From: Mycolicibacterium hippocampi
GTDB lineage: Bacteria > Actinomycetota > Actinomycetes > Mycobacteriales > Mycobacteriaceae
Assembly: GCF_010723735.1 (NCBI RefSeq)
Contig: NZ_BLLB01000002.1
Location: 3,472,001-3,536,000 of the forward strand
Direction: 5' to 3'
Length of the DNA stretch: 64,000 bases
Position 1 is the first letter of the stretch. Every line of letters starts with the position of its first letter. The notes under the pieces are model-generated. The model searched no databases. It saw only the letters and a list, made by a program, of their open reading frames with translations, and was not told the origin of the DNA. The translations under genes were made by a program, and so were the position numbers. Of the stretch, positions 43,523-52,753 are shown piece after piece.

Positions 43523-44740
43523 GTGCTGCGAATTGGATTGACCGGTGGAATCGGGGCAGGAAAGTCCACAGTGTCCGCAACGTTCAGCGAACTCGGGGCG
43601 ATCGTCGTCGACGGTGACGTCATCGCCCGCGAGGTCGTCGAACCCGGCACCGAGGGGTTGGCGAGTCTGGTCGAGGCGTTCGGCGACGACATCTTGTCGC
43701 CGGACGGTGCGCTGAACCGCCCCGCACTGGCCGCGATCGCGTTCAGCGACGAGGAGAAGCGCGCCACGCTGAACGGAATCGTGCATCCTCTTGTGGCCCA
43801 TCGACGTTCGGAGTTGATCGCGGCGGCAGACGATGAAGCTGTGATCGTCGAGGACATCCCGCTGCTCGTCGAATCGCAGATGGCGCCGATGTTCCCGCTG
43901 GTCATCATCGTCCACGCGGACGTCGACCTGCGGGTGCAACGCCTGATCGAGCACCGCGGTTTCACAGAGGAGGATGCTCGCGCGCGCATCGCCGCTCAGG
44001 CCGACGAGCAACAGCGCCGCGCAGTCGCAGATGTGTGGCTGGACAACTCCGGGACCGCCGCAGAACTCGTCGAGCAGGCACGGGCGTTGTGGCGTGCGCG
44101 GATCCGGCCATTCGCGGACAACCTGCATGCGGGACGGCGGGCGCGCGCCGAGCCGCGTCTGGTGCCCGCAGATCCGCAGTGGCCGGCCCAGGCCCAGCGG
44201 GCGGTGGCGCGGCTGAAGACCGCGTGCGGCCACCGGGCGTCGCGGATAGACCACATCGGCTCCACTGCGATCGCGGGCCTGGACGCCAAGGACGTCATCG
44301 ACATCCAGGTCACCGTCTCCTCGCTCGAGGTCGCCGACGAACTCGCCGACGCGCTACTCGGAGCCGGCTACCCGGTAACGTCCGTCACACACGACGTCGG
44401 CAAGCCCGACGCCCGCAGCACCGTGGCGGAGTTCGATCACCGCGACGACGAATCACTGTGGCGGAAACGACTGTTCGGCTCTGCCGATCCGGGGCGACCG
44501 ACCAATGTTCACGTGCGGGTGGACGGCTGGCCCGGTCAGCAGTTCGCGCTGTTGTTCGTGGACTGGTTGACGGCCGATCCGCAGGCGCGGTCGGACTACC
44601 TGGCGGTCAAGCGCAGGGCCGCAGAACAGCGGCACGCCGACACCGGTGCGTACGCCGATGCGAAGGAACCGTGGTTCCTCGACGCGTACCGCAGGGCATG
44701 GCAGTGGGCTGACGACACGGGGTGGCGGCCCGGAGCTTAG
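43523..44740 (+). CDS. coaE: Dephospho-CoA kinase fused to a GrpB/UPF0157 domain
   Basis: 405 residues from GTG 43523. Residues 1-200 are CoaE: P-loop GLTGGIGAGKSTV, substrate region GDVIAREVVEPGTEG, lid RVQRLIEHRGFTEEDARARI. It phosphorylates dephospho-CoA, the last step of CoA synthesis. Residues about 210-395 are a GrpB/nucleotidyltransferase-like domain (RIDHIGSTAIAGLDAKDVID), a fusion known throughout mycobacteria; it is thought to help folding or regulation. CAGACT lies 6 bases before the GTG. Converges with the next gene with a 4-base overlap. Confidence 0.95.
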   Translation: MLRIGLTGGIGAGKSTVSATFSELGAIVVDGDVIAREVVEPGTEGLASLVEAFGDDILSPDGALNRPALAAIAFSDEEKRATLNGIVHPLVAHRRSELIAAADDEAVIVEDIPLLVESQMAPMFPLVIIVHADVDLRVQRLIEHRGFTEEDARARIAAQADEQQRRAVADVWLDNSGTAAELVEQARALWRARIRPFADNLHAGRRARAEPRLVPADPQWPAQAQRAVARLKTACGHRASRIDHIGSTAIAGLDAKDVIDIQVTVSSLEVADELADALLGAGYPVTSVTHDVGKPDARSTVAEFDHRDDESLWRKRLFGSADPGRPTNVHVRVDGWPGQQFALLFVDWLTADPQARSDYLAVKRRAAEQRHADTGAYADAKEPWFLDAYRRAWQWADDTGWRPGA

Positions 44741-45279
44741 GCCGGTGGGAGCTCAGCCTCGACCGGCGGAGCGGGCACTGTGGGGTCGACGGGGGCGATG
44801 TCGTCGATCCCGCCCACCGGTGCTTGACAGGTCAGCGAGCCGTAGTCCGGGTCGTCGCGCTGCGGGGTCACCCTCGGCGCGATGAAGTCGTCGGCCTGGG
44901 CGACCACAGCGTTGTCGACGAGGATCTCGCAGTGCAGATTCGCCGAGTACGGCCAGTCGATCGACAGCCGCAGATTCGCGGTCTTCGACTCAGGAAGCAC
45001 AGTGTTGACCTCGAACACCCGGCCGGGAACCATCGTCGGGGTGGCGAGCTGCAGCTGGTCGCCCTCGGCCCGGTAGGTCACCGTCGCTCCTCGCGACACC
45101 CCGTCCACCCGCGCGCGGTAGGTGATGTTGTGCAGCACCTCCGGGGCCGGTGCGGACTCGACCTCGGTGGGGGTCTGCGGTGTCGGCTGGGCCCCTGCCG
45201 TAGCTGGAGACCACTGCGCGCAGGCTCCGGCCACTGCGACGGCTGCCACTGTCAGCAGGCTGCGCTTGGCGACGCTCAT
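44737..45279 (-). CDS. Secreted protein with MmpS-like beta domain
   Basis: 180 residues from ATG 45279 (ATG 45291 is the alternative). A signal peptide (AKRSLLTVAAVAVAGACAQW, possibly lipid-attached at the Cys) is followed by a Pro/Thr-rich linker and a beta-sandwich of about 120 residues (YRARVDGVSRGATVTYRAEG, LRLSIDWPYSANLHCEILVD) with one Cys pair. The fold pattern recalls MmpS/secreted immunoglobulin-like mycobacterial proteins. A function is not known. The tail is rich in Pro and acidic residues. Confidence 0.7.
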   Translation of the reverse strand: MSVAKRSLLTVAAVAVAGACAQWSPATAGAQPTPQTPTEVESAPAPEVLHNITYRARVDGVSRGATVTYRAEGDQLQLATPTMVPGRVFEVNTVLPESKTANLRLSIDWPYSANLHCEILVDNAVVAQADDFIAPRVTPQRDDPDYGSLTCQAPVGGIDDIAPVDPTVPAPPVEAELPPA

Positions 45280-45385
45280 GTCCCCCGACATTACCGCCGT
45301 CGACTCCGGGGGAGCACGTGCACTGTCGTTGTCATCATCAAGATCATCGTATTGATGCGCCGGCCCGTTACCGCCGGGGCCGCGG

Positions 45386-46162
45386 TCAGCGCTGTTGACA
45401 GTGCGGACACCAGAGGCTGGCACGCCCACCGATCCGGGTACGTCGCAGCCTGGTGCCACACCGCGGGCAGCTCGGGTCCGGGTCGTTTCTGACGCCGGTC
45501 AGCCAGCGAGGCAGGCCAGGCACACAACCATGGCGCACAGCGGCGTCCAGTACCCGCTTCATCGCCTGGTGCAGGCGACGCAGGGCGCCGTCGTCGAGTT
45601 CGCGCACCGGCAGTGACGGCGCCACCCGGGCCCGCCAGCAGATCTCGTCGACGAGCAGGTTGCCGAGACCGGCGATCACCGACTGGTCCATCAGCGTGGA
45701 TTTCACCGATCCCCGGCGGTGCGCCAGCAGCCCACGGAACCCGCGTAGGTCCACAGCGAGGGCGTCGGGTCCCTGTTCGCCCAACACCGACGCCATCTCG
45801 TCGGGCCCGCGCGCCAGCCAGACGCCGCGCAGCTTGCGCTGGTCGGCGTAGTGCAACGCGCCCCGGTCCAGCCGGACTACCAACCGGTCGTAGCGGTCCC
45901 GTCCACCGTCGTGGACGAAGTGTGGACGTCCCGTCATGCCGCTGTGCACGAGCAACGTCGGCCCATCGGTCGGCAGGATCAGCCACTTGCCGTGCCGGTC
46001 CGGCGCGCCGAAGCGCTGGCCGGACAGCGCCTTGGCCAGTGACCTCGCCGTGGTGTTCCGCAGCACTCCGGCGTCGGCGACGTCGACTCCGCGCACCCGG
46101 CGGCCGGGTAGCGACAAGGCCAGGTCGCGGCGAAATCCCTCGACGTCAGGCAGCTCAGGCAT
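45386..46162 (-). CDS. Fpg/Nei-family DNA glycosylase
   Basis: 258 residues. The start MPELPDVEGFRRDL gives the catalytic Pro2 and Glu3. A conserved Lys lies in DRHGKWLIL. The H2TH segment is in SVKSTLMDQSVIAGLGNLLVDEI, and the C-terminal zinc finger is CPRCG...CPHC with the intercalating Arg in GGRASLWCP. It removes oxidised bases with AP-lyase activity. PELPD favours an Nei2/MutM2-type assignment over classical Fpg. Confidence 0.9.
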   Translation of the reverse strand: MPELPDVEGFRRDLALSLPGRRVRGVDVADAGVLRNTTARSLAKALSGQRFGAPDRHGKWLILPTDGPTLLVHSGMTGRPHFVHDGGRDRYDRLVVRLDRGALHYADQRKLRGVWLARGPDEMASVLGEQGPDALAVDLRGFRGLLAHRRGSVKSTLMDQSVIAGLGNLLVDEICWRARVAPSLPVRELDDGALRRLHQAMKRVLDAAVRHGCVPGLPRWLTGVRNDPDPSCPRCGTRLRRTRIGGRASLWCPHCQQR

Positions 46163-46210
46163 GCCACTCCGCGAGCATCATGCACCTGGTTTACCCGGGC
46201 GGCAGGACGC

Positions 46211-46651
46211 CTATTCTGCTCGCCATGTCAGGTCGATGCCGATGCCGGCCAGCCAGCGATGGAGGTCGTAGTCGTGGCCGGCGAGCGCGTCGACCGTGGC
46301 GACGGCGGTGCGAATCGCCTGCTCGCCGGTCTCCGGGGTGAGCAGGCCGTGCCGGACGGCGGTGATCAGTTCGTCGACGTCGTCGAGCGTAACCGCGACG
46401 CCGCTGCGGACCACCAGGTCCAGGTAGTGGTCCTCGCTGCGCCACTGGTCGGGCCCCGGGGTGTAGCGGCCCACGTCGAGGTAGAAGTCCTGGTCCCGTT
46501 CGTGGCCCGGGTTGAAGTGGAAAACCGTCGCGCGCAGATCGAGTGCGGGCAGCAGCCAGGACTCGATGTAGTGGAACTGGGCACGCCCCGGGGTGGGCCG
46601 GGCCATGTACAGGCCCCACGGCCGGACCGTATAGCGGTCCACCGACCGCAC
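46211..46651 (-). CDS. DUF402 family protein
   Basis: 146 residues from GTG 46651, the first usual start. The core YTVRPWGLYMARPTPGRAQF, ATVFHFNPGHERDQDFYLDV and DQWRSEDHYLDLVV matches DUF402, some members of which hydrolyse nucleoside di/triphosphates. Reading upstream in the same frame continues a plausible protein (IHPPKHEIFDIPARTNTDP) to about 46717 without an ATG, GTG or TTG. A -10-like TATCCT (46730-46725) stands just before that. The real start may therefore be non-canonical, near 46717. Confidence 0.75.
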   Translation of the reverse strand: MRSVDRYTVRPWGLYMARPTPGRAQFHYIESWLLPALDLRATVFHFNPGHERDQDFYLDVGRYTPGPDQWRSEDHYLDLVVRSGVAVTLDDVDELITAVRHGLLTPETGEQAIRTAVATVDALAGHDYDLHRWLAGIGIDLTWRAE

Positions 46652-46764
46652 GACACCTTTCGGATCGGTGTTGGTGCGGGCCGGGATGTCGAAGATCTCG
46701 TGCTTGGGAGGATGGATGCTGCTCAGGATAAGCCGGGGTCGACGGTCGGGAAAGGCCGACGCCG

Positions 46765-46770
46765 TAGGGT
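46765..46770 (+). promoter_or_regulatory. -10 element of a leaderless FGGY kinase promoter
   Basis: TAGGGT, then exactly six bases, then the GTG at 46777. Confidence 0.45.
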
Positions 46771-46776
46771 TGTCTC

Positions 46777-48258
46777 GTGGAGTTGCTGCTCGGAATCGAC
46801 ATGGGGACGGGAAGCACCAAGGGCGTCCTCGTGGACACGACGGGCACGGTCATCGCCTCGCAGACCATCCCGCACGGGATCGACCTGCCCCGCCCGGGGT
46901 GGGCCGAGGTGGATCCCGACGCTGTGTGGTGGCGAGAGATCTGCGCCATCAGCGCGGCGCTGGTGGCCCAGGTACCTGCCGGCGCGAGGCTGGCCGGCAT
47001 GTGTGTCAGCGGGGTGGGACCTTGTCTGCTGTTGTGTGACGCCGACCTACGCCCGTTGCGGCCGGCGATCCTGTATGGAATCGATACCCGCGCCCATGCC
47101 GAGATCGACTCGCTGACAGCGGAACTGGGCGAGCAGACGATCTTGGATCGGGCAGGGACGCTACTGTCGAGCCAGGCGGTGGGGCCCAAGATCGAGTGGG
47201 TGCGAACCCGAGAGCCGCGGGTGTTCGAGGCGGCAGCGAGGTGGTACGGCTCGAACTCCTATATCGCCGCCAAGCTGACCGGTGAGTACGTGATGGACCA
47301 TCACACCGCCAGCCAGTGCGCCCCGCTCTACTCCACCCGCGATTTCGACTGGAATCACGACTGGGCGCTGCGAATCTGCGGACATCTTCCGCTTCCGCGG
47401 CTTGTCTGGCCCAGTGAGATCGTCGGCCGGGTCACCGCTGATGCCGCACGCGAAACCGGCCTGCCATTCGGTTTGCCGGTGGCCGCGGGCACCGTCGATG
47501 CCTACGCCGAGGCTTTCTCGGTGGGTGTCCGCCGACCGGGCGACCAGATGCTGATGTACGGCTCCACGATGTTCTTGGTCCAGGTGATCGACGAGTACCA
47601 CAGCGACCCGACGTTGTGGACCACCGCAGGCGTGGAGCCCCGCAGCCTGGCCCTGGCCGCCGGCACCTCGACTGCCGGCAGCCTGATCGGCTGGCTCCAA
47701 AAGCTCACCGGCGGGGCATCTCTGGAAGAGCTGACCGCTGAGGCGTTGCGGGTGCCCGCCGGTAGCGAGGGCCTGCTGATGCTGCCCTACCTGGCGGGCG
47801 AACGGACGCCGGTTTTCGACCCGAAAGCCCGCGGGCTCTTGGCCGGTCTGACGTTGCGCCACGGCAGAGGGCATCTGTTCCGCGCGGCGTATGAGGGAAT
47901 AGCGTTCGGGATCCGGCAGATCCTCGAACGGTTCGACGACGCGCATTCCGGAGTGCGCACGGTCGCCGTGGGCGGCGGGCTGAAGAGTCCGGTGTGGGCG
48001 CAGGTGGTCAGCGACGTGACGGGACGATCACAGCTGGTGCCCGAGCAGGCGATCGGGGCCAGCTACGGCGACGCCCTGTTGGCTGCAATCGGTGTCGGCT
48101 TGGTGCCCGCCGACACGGACTGGGCCGAGATCACGCGCGAGATCAAGCCTGATCCGCGCAATCAGGCCGTGTACGAGCAGCTGTACGGAACGTGGGCAGA
48201 GCTGTACCCGGTCACCCGCGAGCAGATGCACCGCCTGGTGGAGGTCGATCCTGGCTGA
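46777..48258 (+). CDS. FGGY-family carbohydrate kinase (xylulokinase-like)
   Basis: 493 residues. FGGY N-terminal ATP site LLGIDMGTGSTKGVLVD, then GMCVSGVGPCLLLCD and ILYGIDTRAHAEI. The C-terminal half has LPVAAGTVDAYAEAFSVGV, PYLAGERTPVFDP and the second phosphate site VAVGGGLKSPVWAQVVSDV. It phosphorylates a ketose or polyol, most like xylulose. It faces the SDR gene tail to tail (6 bases between stops) and may take part in the neighbouring polyol pathway, but DhaK-DhaL downstream already supplies an erythrulose kinase. Confidence 0.88.
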   Translation: MELLLGIDMGTGSTKGVLVDTTGTVIASQTIPHGIDLPRPGWAEVDPDAVWWREICAISAALVAQVPAGARLAGMCVSGVGPCLLLCDADLRPLRPAILYGIDTRAHAEIDSLTAELGEQTILDRAGTLLSSQAVGPKIEWVRTREPRVFEAAARWYGSNSYIAAKLTGEYVMDHHTASQCAPLYSTRDFDWNHDWALRICGHLPLPRLVWPSEIVGRVTADAARETGLPFGLPVAAGTVDAYAEAFSVGVRRPGDQMLMYGSTMFLVQVIDEYHSDPTLWTTAGVEPRSLALAAGTSTAGSLIGWLQKLTGGASLEELTAEALRVPAGSEGLLMLPYLAGERTPVFDPKARGLLAGLTLRHGRGHLFRAAYEGIAFGIRQILERFDDAHSGVRTVAVGGGLKSPVWAQVVSDVTGRSQLVPEQAIGASYGDALLAAIGVGLVPADTDWAEITREIKPDPRNQAVYEQLYGTWAELYPVTREQMHRLVEVDPG

Positions 48259-48264
48259 CCTCGG

Positions 48265-49056
48265 TCAGCCCATCGTGTAGCCGCCGTCGATGGCGATCTC
48301 CACGCCATTGATCATGCTGGCCGCCTCCGAAGCCAGAAAGACCACCGCGTCGGACACTTCATGCGGAACGGCGAAGCGGCCCAACGGTATTCGATTAATC
48401 ATCGGAGCTGACTTGATGGGGTCACCCCACACGCGCTGGCCCATCTCGGTCAATACCACGGTCGGACACACCGAGTTGGCGCGGACGCCGTGCGGGCCGA
48501 GCTCGCGGGCCAGGACTTTGGTCGCCATCACCAGGCCCGCCTTCGACGCGCAGTACGCGTAGTGGTCCGGCAGCGGTGCCAGCGCTGCCGCCGACGCCAC
48601 GGTGACGATTGCGCCGCCGGTACCCTGGGCGACCATCTGCGCGCCGACCTGTGCCGCCAGCAGTGCCGGCGCGCGGAGGTTGACCGCGATCGTGGCGTCG
48701 AACAACTCCGGGTGGGTTTCGACCGCCGGTTCGGGGTGGGAAACGCCGGCGTTGTTGACCAGGATATCGAGACCATCGAACGCCGCGCGAGCCATCCCAG
48801 CAAGGATGGAGGCGCCATCGGGATCGGCCAGATCGACTGCAGCTGAACGCACTTCAGTACCGAACTCGTCACGCAACGCGTCCCCCGCGCGCGCCAGCTC
48901 GCCTTCATCCCGGCCACTGAGCACCAGACGGGCACCGGCGGATGCGAACGCGTGCGCGATGTCGGCGCCGATGCCCTTCGTGGCGCCGGTGATCAGCGCG
49001 CGCTTGCCGTCCAGTCGTTGTGCGCCGGCGTATCTGGTTGCGACGGCGTTGGTCAC
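48265..49056 (-). CDS. Short-chain dehydrogenase, probably D-threitol-type polyol dehydrogenase
   Basis: 263 residues, classical SDR: cofactor site TGATKGIG, NNAG, catalytic Ser in VASAAA, Tyr-x3-Lys in YCASK, C-terminal INGVEIAIDGGYTMG. It is expressed with the SorC regulator (4-base overlap). In M. smegmatis an SDR of similar position oxidises D-threitol to D-erythrulose (DthD); equivalence is inferred from context. Confidence 0.85.
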   Translation of the reverse strand: MTNAVATRYAGAQRLDGKRALITGATKGIGADIAHAFASAGARLVLSGRDEGELARAGDALRDEFGTEVRSAAVDLADPDGASILAGMARAAFDGLDILVNNAGVSHPEPAVETHPELFDATIAVNLRAPALLAAQVGAQMVAQGTGGAIVTVASAAALAPLPDHYAYCASKAGLVMATKVLARELGPHGVRANSVCPTVVLTEMGQRVWGDPIKSAPMINRIPLGRFAVPHEVSDAVVFLASEAASMINGVEIAIDGGYTMG

Positions 49057-50093
49057 GAAACCTCCTTGGCCGAATCGATCTCGGTGAGCAGTGCTTCCGC
49101 GGTGGCGGGATCGGTCACCAGCCTGTTGAAGTACCCGCCGCGGGCGCCGGCGGTGATGGAGCTGATCTTCTCCCGGCCGACCGCGACGGCGATCGTCACC
49201 GGTATGTGTCGCAGCATGTCGAGCTCGACCGCGATCAGGCGCTCCGCGCCATCGAAGGGGACGGGCTCCCCGTCACGGTCGTAAAAGCGTGAACAGACGT
49301 CGCCCACCGCGGCCCGCAGCGACGTGGAACCCGTCGGCACGAACTGAGGGATGTCAGAGCGGGTCAGGGGCGGAGCGCCGACTCCCATGAGCGCACACCG
49401 GGCATGCGGCCATTGGTGCACCACCCGTTGGATGCTCGGGTCTTCGAACAGCGACCGGTAGAGCCCGGGTCCAGGGAGCGCGGGAGCGAACAGATAGTTC
49501 GCCCGACCGCCGACGCGGTTGGCGACGAGTCGGGTGATCTCGTTGGTCTGGTACCACTCGTAGGGCTGATCGTTGCCGCCCACGGTCGGCGCCACCACCA
49601 CTCCCGGCAGCGGGGTCAGCTCGTGTTGGGCGAGCTCGTAGACGGTCCGGCCGGAGGACACCAACAGCACATCGCCTGGCAGCAGGCCGGCTTCGCTGAG
49701 CGCGCGCCCGGTCACGGGAGCCAGCGCCCGCCCCATCACATCGATCACGGTGCGGCCCGGCCCGGGCACCGGCAACGGCGCCGACAGGTAGACCGTGTGA
49801 AGGTTGAGCGCGCGCGCAAGCCGATCCGCCAACTCGGTGGGGCGGGCCTCGGTGGGGGGCACCACCTCGATGCGCACGATGCCCTGCCGCTTGGCCTCAG
49901 CCAACAGCCGACTCACCGTGGCCCGACTGGTCCCCAACTGCTCGGCGACCTCGGCCTGGGTGGCGTCGTCCTCGTAGTACAGCCGAGAAGCCGCGTACAG
50001 CAACGGCGGTGGAAAGTGGCTGCCCTCCGGGTCGGCCGCGGCGACACCGTCAGCGGTAGCTGCGGTGGGGGTGGGCTCGGCCGACCGGGGCAT
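49053..50093 (-). CDS. SorC/DeoR-family sugar-binding transcriptional regulator
   Basis: 346 residues from ATG 50093. HTH in EDDATQAEVAEQLGTSRATV and SRLLAEAKRQGIVRIEV, then a SorC sugar-phosphate-binding domain (GRALSEAGLLPGDVLLVSSG, VVVAPTVGGNDQPYEWYQTN, RGGYFNRLVTDPATA). It likely senses a phosphorylated tetrose or ketose and controls both divergent arms of the locus. Repeats in the intergenic region (50113-50164) are candidate operators. Confidence 0.9.
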   Translation of the reverse strand: MPRSAEPTPTAATADGVAAADPEGSHFPPPLLYAASRLYYEDDATQAEVAEQLGTSRATVSRLLAEAKRQGIVRIEVVPPTEARPTELADRLARALNLHTVYLSAPLPVPGPGRTVIDVMGRALAPVTGRALSEAGLLPGDVLLVSSGRTVYELAQHELTPLPGVVVAPTVGGNDQPYEWYQTNEITRLVANRVGGRANYLFAPALPGPGLYRSLFEDPSIQRVVHQWPHARCALMGVGAPPLTRSDIPQFVPTGSTSLRAAVGDVCSRFYDRDGEPVPFDGAERLIAVELDMLRHIPVTIAVAVGREKISSITAGARGGYFNRLVTDPATAEALLTEIDSAKEVS

Positions 50094-50112
50094 GCAGAGA
50101 GTATGGCATTGA

Positions 50113-50164
50113 ACATCTGTTCTGGAAAGAATCCAGTTGCACATTCGTTCTGGACAATTGTGCA
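50113..50164. promoter_or_regulatory. Candidate SorC operators between divergent tetritol genes
   Basis: ACATCTGTTCTGGA (50113-50126) and ACATTCGTTCTGGA (50141-50154) are near-identical direct repeats 28 bases apart. TGCACA (50138-50143) and TGTGCA (50159-50164) are perfect inverted arms around the second. The site lies between the regulator start (50093) and the dehydrogenase start (50209). Confidence 0.55.
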
Positions 50165-50208
50165 TAGGCTTCGATACTGTGACAGCGACCACACATGGAG
50201 GTATGCGC

Positions 50209-51297
50209 ATGAGCGCCCGTATTCCGGAGAAAATGCAGGCTGTCGTCTGTCATGGGCCGCACGACTATCGACTCGAGGAAGTGGCCGTGCCCCGGCGGGG
50301 CCCCGGTGAGGCCCTGATCAGAGTCGAGGCGGTCGGAATCTGCGCAAGCGACCTGAAGTGCTATCACGGGGCCGCGAAGTTCTGGGGCGACGAAAATCGG
50401 CCGGCGTGGGCCGAGACGATGGTCATCCCGGGCCACGAATTCGTCGGCAGAGTCGTCGATCTCGACGACGAGGCAGCCGCCCGCTGGGGGATCACCGTCG
50501 GTGACCGAGTGGTCTCTGAGCAGATCGTTCCTTGCTGGGAGTGCCGGTTCTGCAAGCGCGGTCAATACCACATGTGCCAGCCGCACGACCTGTACGGATT
50601 CAAGCGCCGCACTCCGGGCGCAATGGCCAGCTACATGGTCTATCCAGCAGAAGCGCTGGTACACAAAGTATCCGGCGATGTAGCCCCACAGCACGCCGCA
50701 TTCGCCGAGCCGCTGTCATGTTCATTGCACGCGGTGGAGCGCGCACAGATCACCTTCGAGGACACCGTTGTGGTGGCCGGATGCGGTCCGATCGGGCTGG
50801 GCATGGTGGCCGGTGCCCGCGCCAAGAACCCCATGCACGTCATCGCGCTGGACCTGGCGCCTGACAAGCTCGAGCTGGCCAAGGGGTGCGGTGCAGACAT
50901 CACCATCAACATCGCCGAGCAGGACGCGCTCACGATCGTCAAGGACCTCACCGGCGGATACGGCGCCGACGTGTACCTGGAGGGGACCGGCCATCCGTCC
51001 GCCGTTCCGCAGGGACTCAACCTGTTACGCAAGCTGGGCCGCTACGTCGAGTACGGCGTTTTCGGAAGCGATGTCACGGTGGACTGGAGCATCATCAGCG
51101 ACGACAAGGAACTCGACGTGCTGGGCGCGCACCTGGGTCCGTACTGCTGGCCGGCTGCGATCAAAATGATCGAATCGGGTGTGCTGCCGATGGACCAGAT
51201 CTGCACCCACCAACTTCCGCTCGCCGATTTTCAGAAGGGGCTGGACCTGGTGGCCAGCGGCAAAGAATCGGTCAAGGTCTCACTGATCCCCGCGTGA
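50209..51297 (+). CDS. eltD: Zinc-dependent polyol dehydrogenase (erythritol/L-threitol dehydrogenase type)
   Basis: 362 residues from ATG 50209, seven bases after GGAGG (ATG 50203 is too close). Medium-chain dehydrogenase: catalytic zinc Cys in GICASDLKCYHG and His-Glu in PGHEFVGRV, structural zinc CWECRFCKRGQYHMC, NAD site VVAGCGPIGLGMV. Order and content match the erythritol/threitol locus described for M. smegmatis, where a protein of this family oxidises erythritol and L-threitol (EltD). The symbol is given by that analogy. Confidence 0.85.
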   Translation: MSARIPEKMQAVVCHGPHDYRLEEVAVPRRGPGEALIRVEAVGICASDLKCYHGAAKFWGDENRPAWAETMVIPGHEFVGRVVDLDDEAAARWGITVGDRVVSEQIVPCWECRFCKRGQYHMCQPHDLYGFKRRTPGAMASYMVYPAEALVHKVSGDVAPQHAAFAEPLSCSLHAVERAQITFEDTVVVAGCGPIGLGMVAGARAKNPMHVIALDLAPDKLELAKGCGADITINIAEQDALTIVKDLTGGYGADVYLEGTGHPSAVPQGLNLLRKLGRYVEYGVFGSDVTVDWSIISDDKELDVLGAHLGPYCWPAAIKMIESGVLPMDQICTHQLPLADFQKGLDLVASGKESVKVSLIPA

Positions 51298-51311
51298 ACG
51301 AAGGGCAGCAG

Positions 51312-52739
51312 ATGAAATTCTCGAATGCAGCACGCGGGCAGCAGTTCTCGCGAAGGAAAATGCTCACCGCGATGGGTGTCGCCGGTGCCGCGGCGGCCAG
51401 CGTTCCGGTGTTGAGCTCGTGCGGTGTCGGCGGCGGCAAGAGCGCACCCAACGGCGCCAACGCCGTCACCGGAAGCTTCGACTGGCGCAAGGCCGAGGGA
51501 TCTACGATCAACATCCTGCAGACGCCCCACCCCTACCAGCTCTCGTACCAGCCGCTGCTCGAAGAGTTCACCGAGCTCACCGGCATCAATGTCAACATCG
51601 ATCTGGTTCCCGAGGCCGATTACTTCACCAAGCTCAACACCGAGTTGGCCGGAGGGTCCGGCAAACACGACGCATTCATGCTCGGCGCGTACTTCATCTG
51701 GCAATACGGGCCACCGGGGTGGATCGAGGATCTCGACCCCTGGCTGCGCAACAGCGCAGCGACCAGCGCGGAGTACGACTTCGAGGACATCTTCGAAGGG
51801 TTGCGCACATCCACCCGGTGGGATTTCACGCTGGGTGAGCCGCTGGGCACGGGCGGTCAATGGGCCATCCCGTGGGGCTTCGAGAACAACGTGGTGGCCT
51901 ACAACAAACGGGTTTTCGACGAGCGGGGCATCACCAGGCTGCCGGACAATCTCGACGACTTCATCCAGTTGGCCGTCGATCTGACCGACCGTTCGGCCAA
52001 CCGCTACGGCATCTCCACCCGCGGGTCGAAATCGTGGGCCACGATCCACCCCGGCTTCATGACGCAGTACACCCGCGAGGGCGCGGTCGACTACACCTGG
52101 AACGGCTCCGAACTGGTGGCCGAGATGGACAGCGACAAGGCGATCGAGTTCACCAAGAAGTGGATCGAGATGCAACACCAGGCAGGGCCCACGTCTTGGA
52201 CGACCTACGACTATCCCAATGCCACCGGCGATCTCGGCGACGGCACCGCGATGATGGTGTTCGACGCCGACAGCGCCACATACCCGAAGAACAAGCCGGG
52301 TGCGAGCAAAGAGGCCGGCAATCTGGCTTGGTATGCCGGACCAGCCGGACCTGACGGCAACTACAAGACAAACTTGTGGACGTGGAGTTGGGCGATGAGC
52401 GCCAACTCCCGCAACAAGCTGCCGGCGTGGTTGTTCATCCAGTGGGCGACCGGCAAGGAGTCGATGAACAAAGCCGTCGAGGGCGGCACGTACGCCGACC
52501 CGGTCCGGCAGTCGGTGTTCGACACCACGTTCAAACGTGTCGCCGCCGACCAGTTCGGCTACCTGGAGGCTTTCGAGACCGTCATCGCCGAGTCGAAGAT
52601 CCAGTTCACCCCGCAGAAGAAGTTCTTCGACACCACTCAGAACTGGGCGGTGGCGCTGCAGGACATCTACGGCGGCGATGATGCGGCTACGCGGCTGCGC
52701 AGCCTCGCCAAAACCAACACGTCCAAGGTCAATCTCTAG
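51312..52739 (+). CDS. Sugar/polyol ABC transporter substrate-binding lipoprotein, Tat-type signal
   Basis: 475 residues. Tat motif SRRKMLTAMG and lipobox LSSCG within the first 36 residues, then a family 1 solute-binding fold (INILQTPHPYQLSYQPLLEE, TGINVNIDLVPEADYFTKL, IPWGFENNVVAYNKRVFDE). It starts 14 bases after the dehydrogenase stop. Tat export of a folded lipoprotein is common for actinobacterial sugar-binding proteins. The ligand is probably a tetritol, by context. Confidence 0.9.
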   Translation: MKFSNAARGQQFSRRKMLTAMGVAGAAAASVPVLSSCGVGGGKSAPNGANAVTGSFDWRKAEGSTINILQTPHPYQLSYQPLLEEFTELTGINVNIDLVPEADYFTKLNTELAGGSGKHDAFMLGAYFIWQYGPPGWIEDLDPWLRNSAATSAEYDFEDIFEGLRTSTRWDFTLGEPLGTGGQWAIPWGFENNVVAYNKRVFDERGITRLPDNLDDFIQLAVDLTDRSANRYGISTRGSKSWATIHPGFMTQYTREGAVDYTWNGSELVAEMDSDKAIEFTKKWIEMQHQAGPTSWTTYDYPNATGDLGDGTAMMVFDADSATYPKNKPGASKEAGNLAWYAGPAGPDGNYKTNLWTWSWAMSANSRNKLPAWLFIQWATGKESMNKAVEGGTYADPVRQSVFDTTFKRVAADQFGYLEAFETVIAESKIQFTPQKKFFDTTQNWAVALQDIYGGDDAATRLRSLAKTNTSKVNL

Positions 52740-52753
52740 GAGCCGAGGAACTC

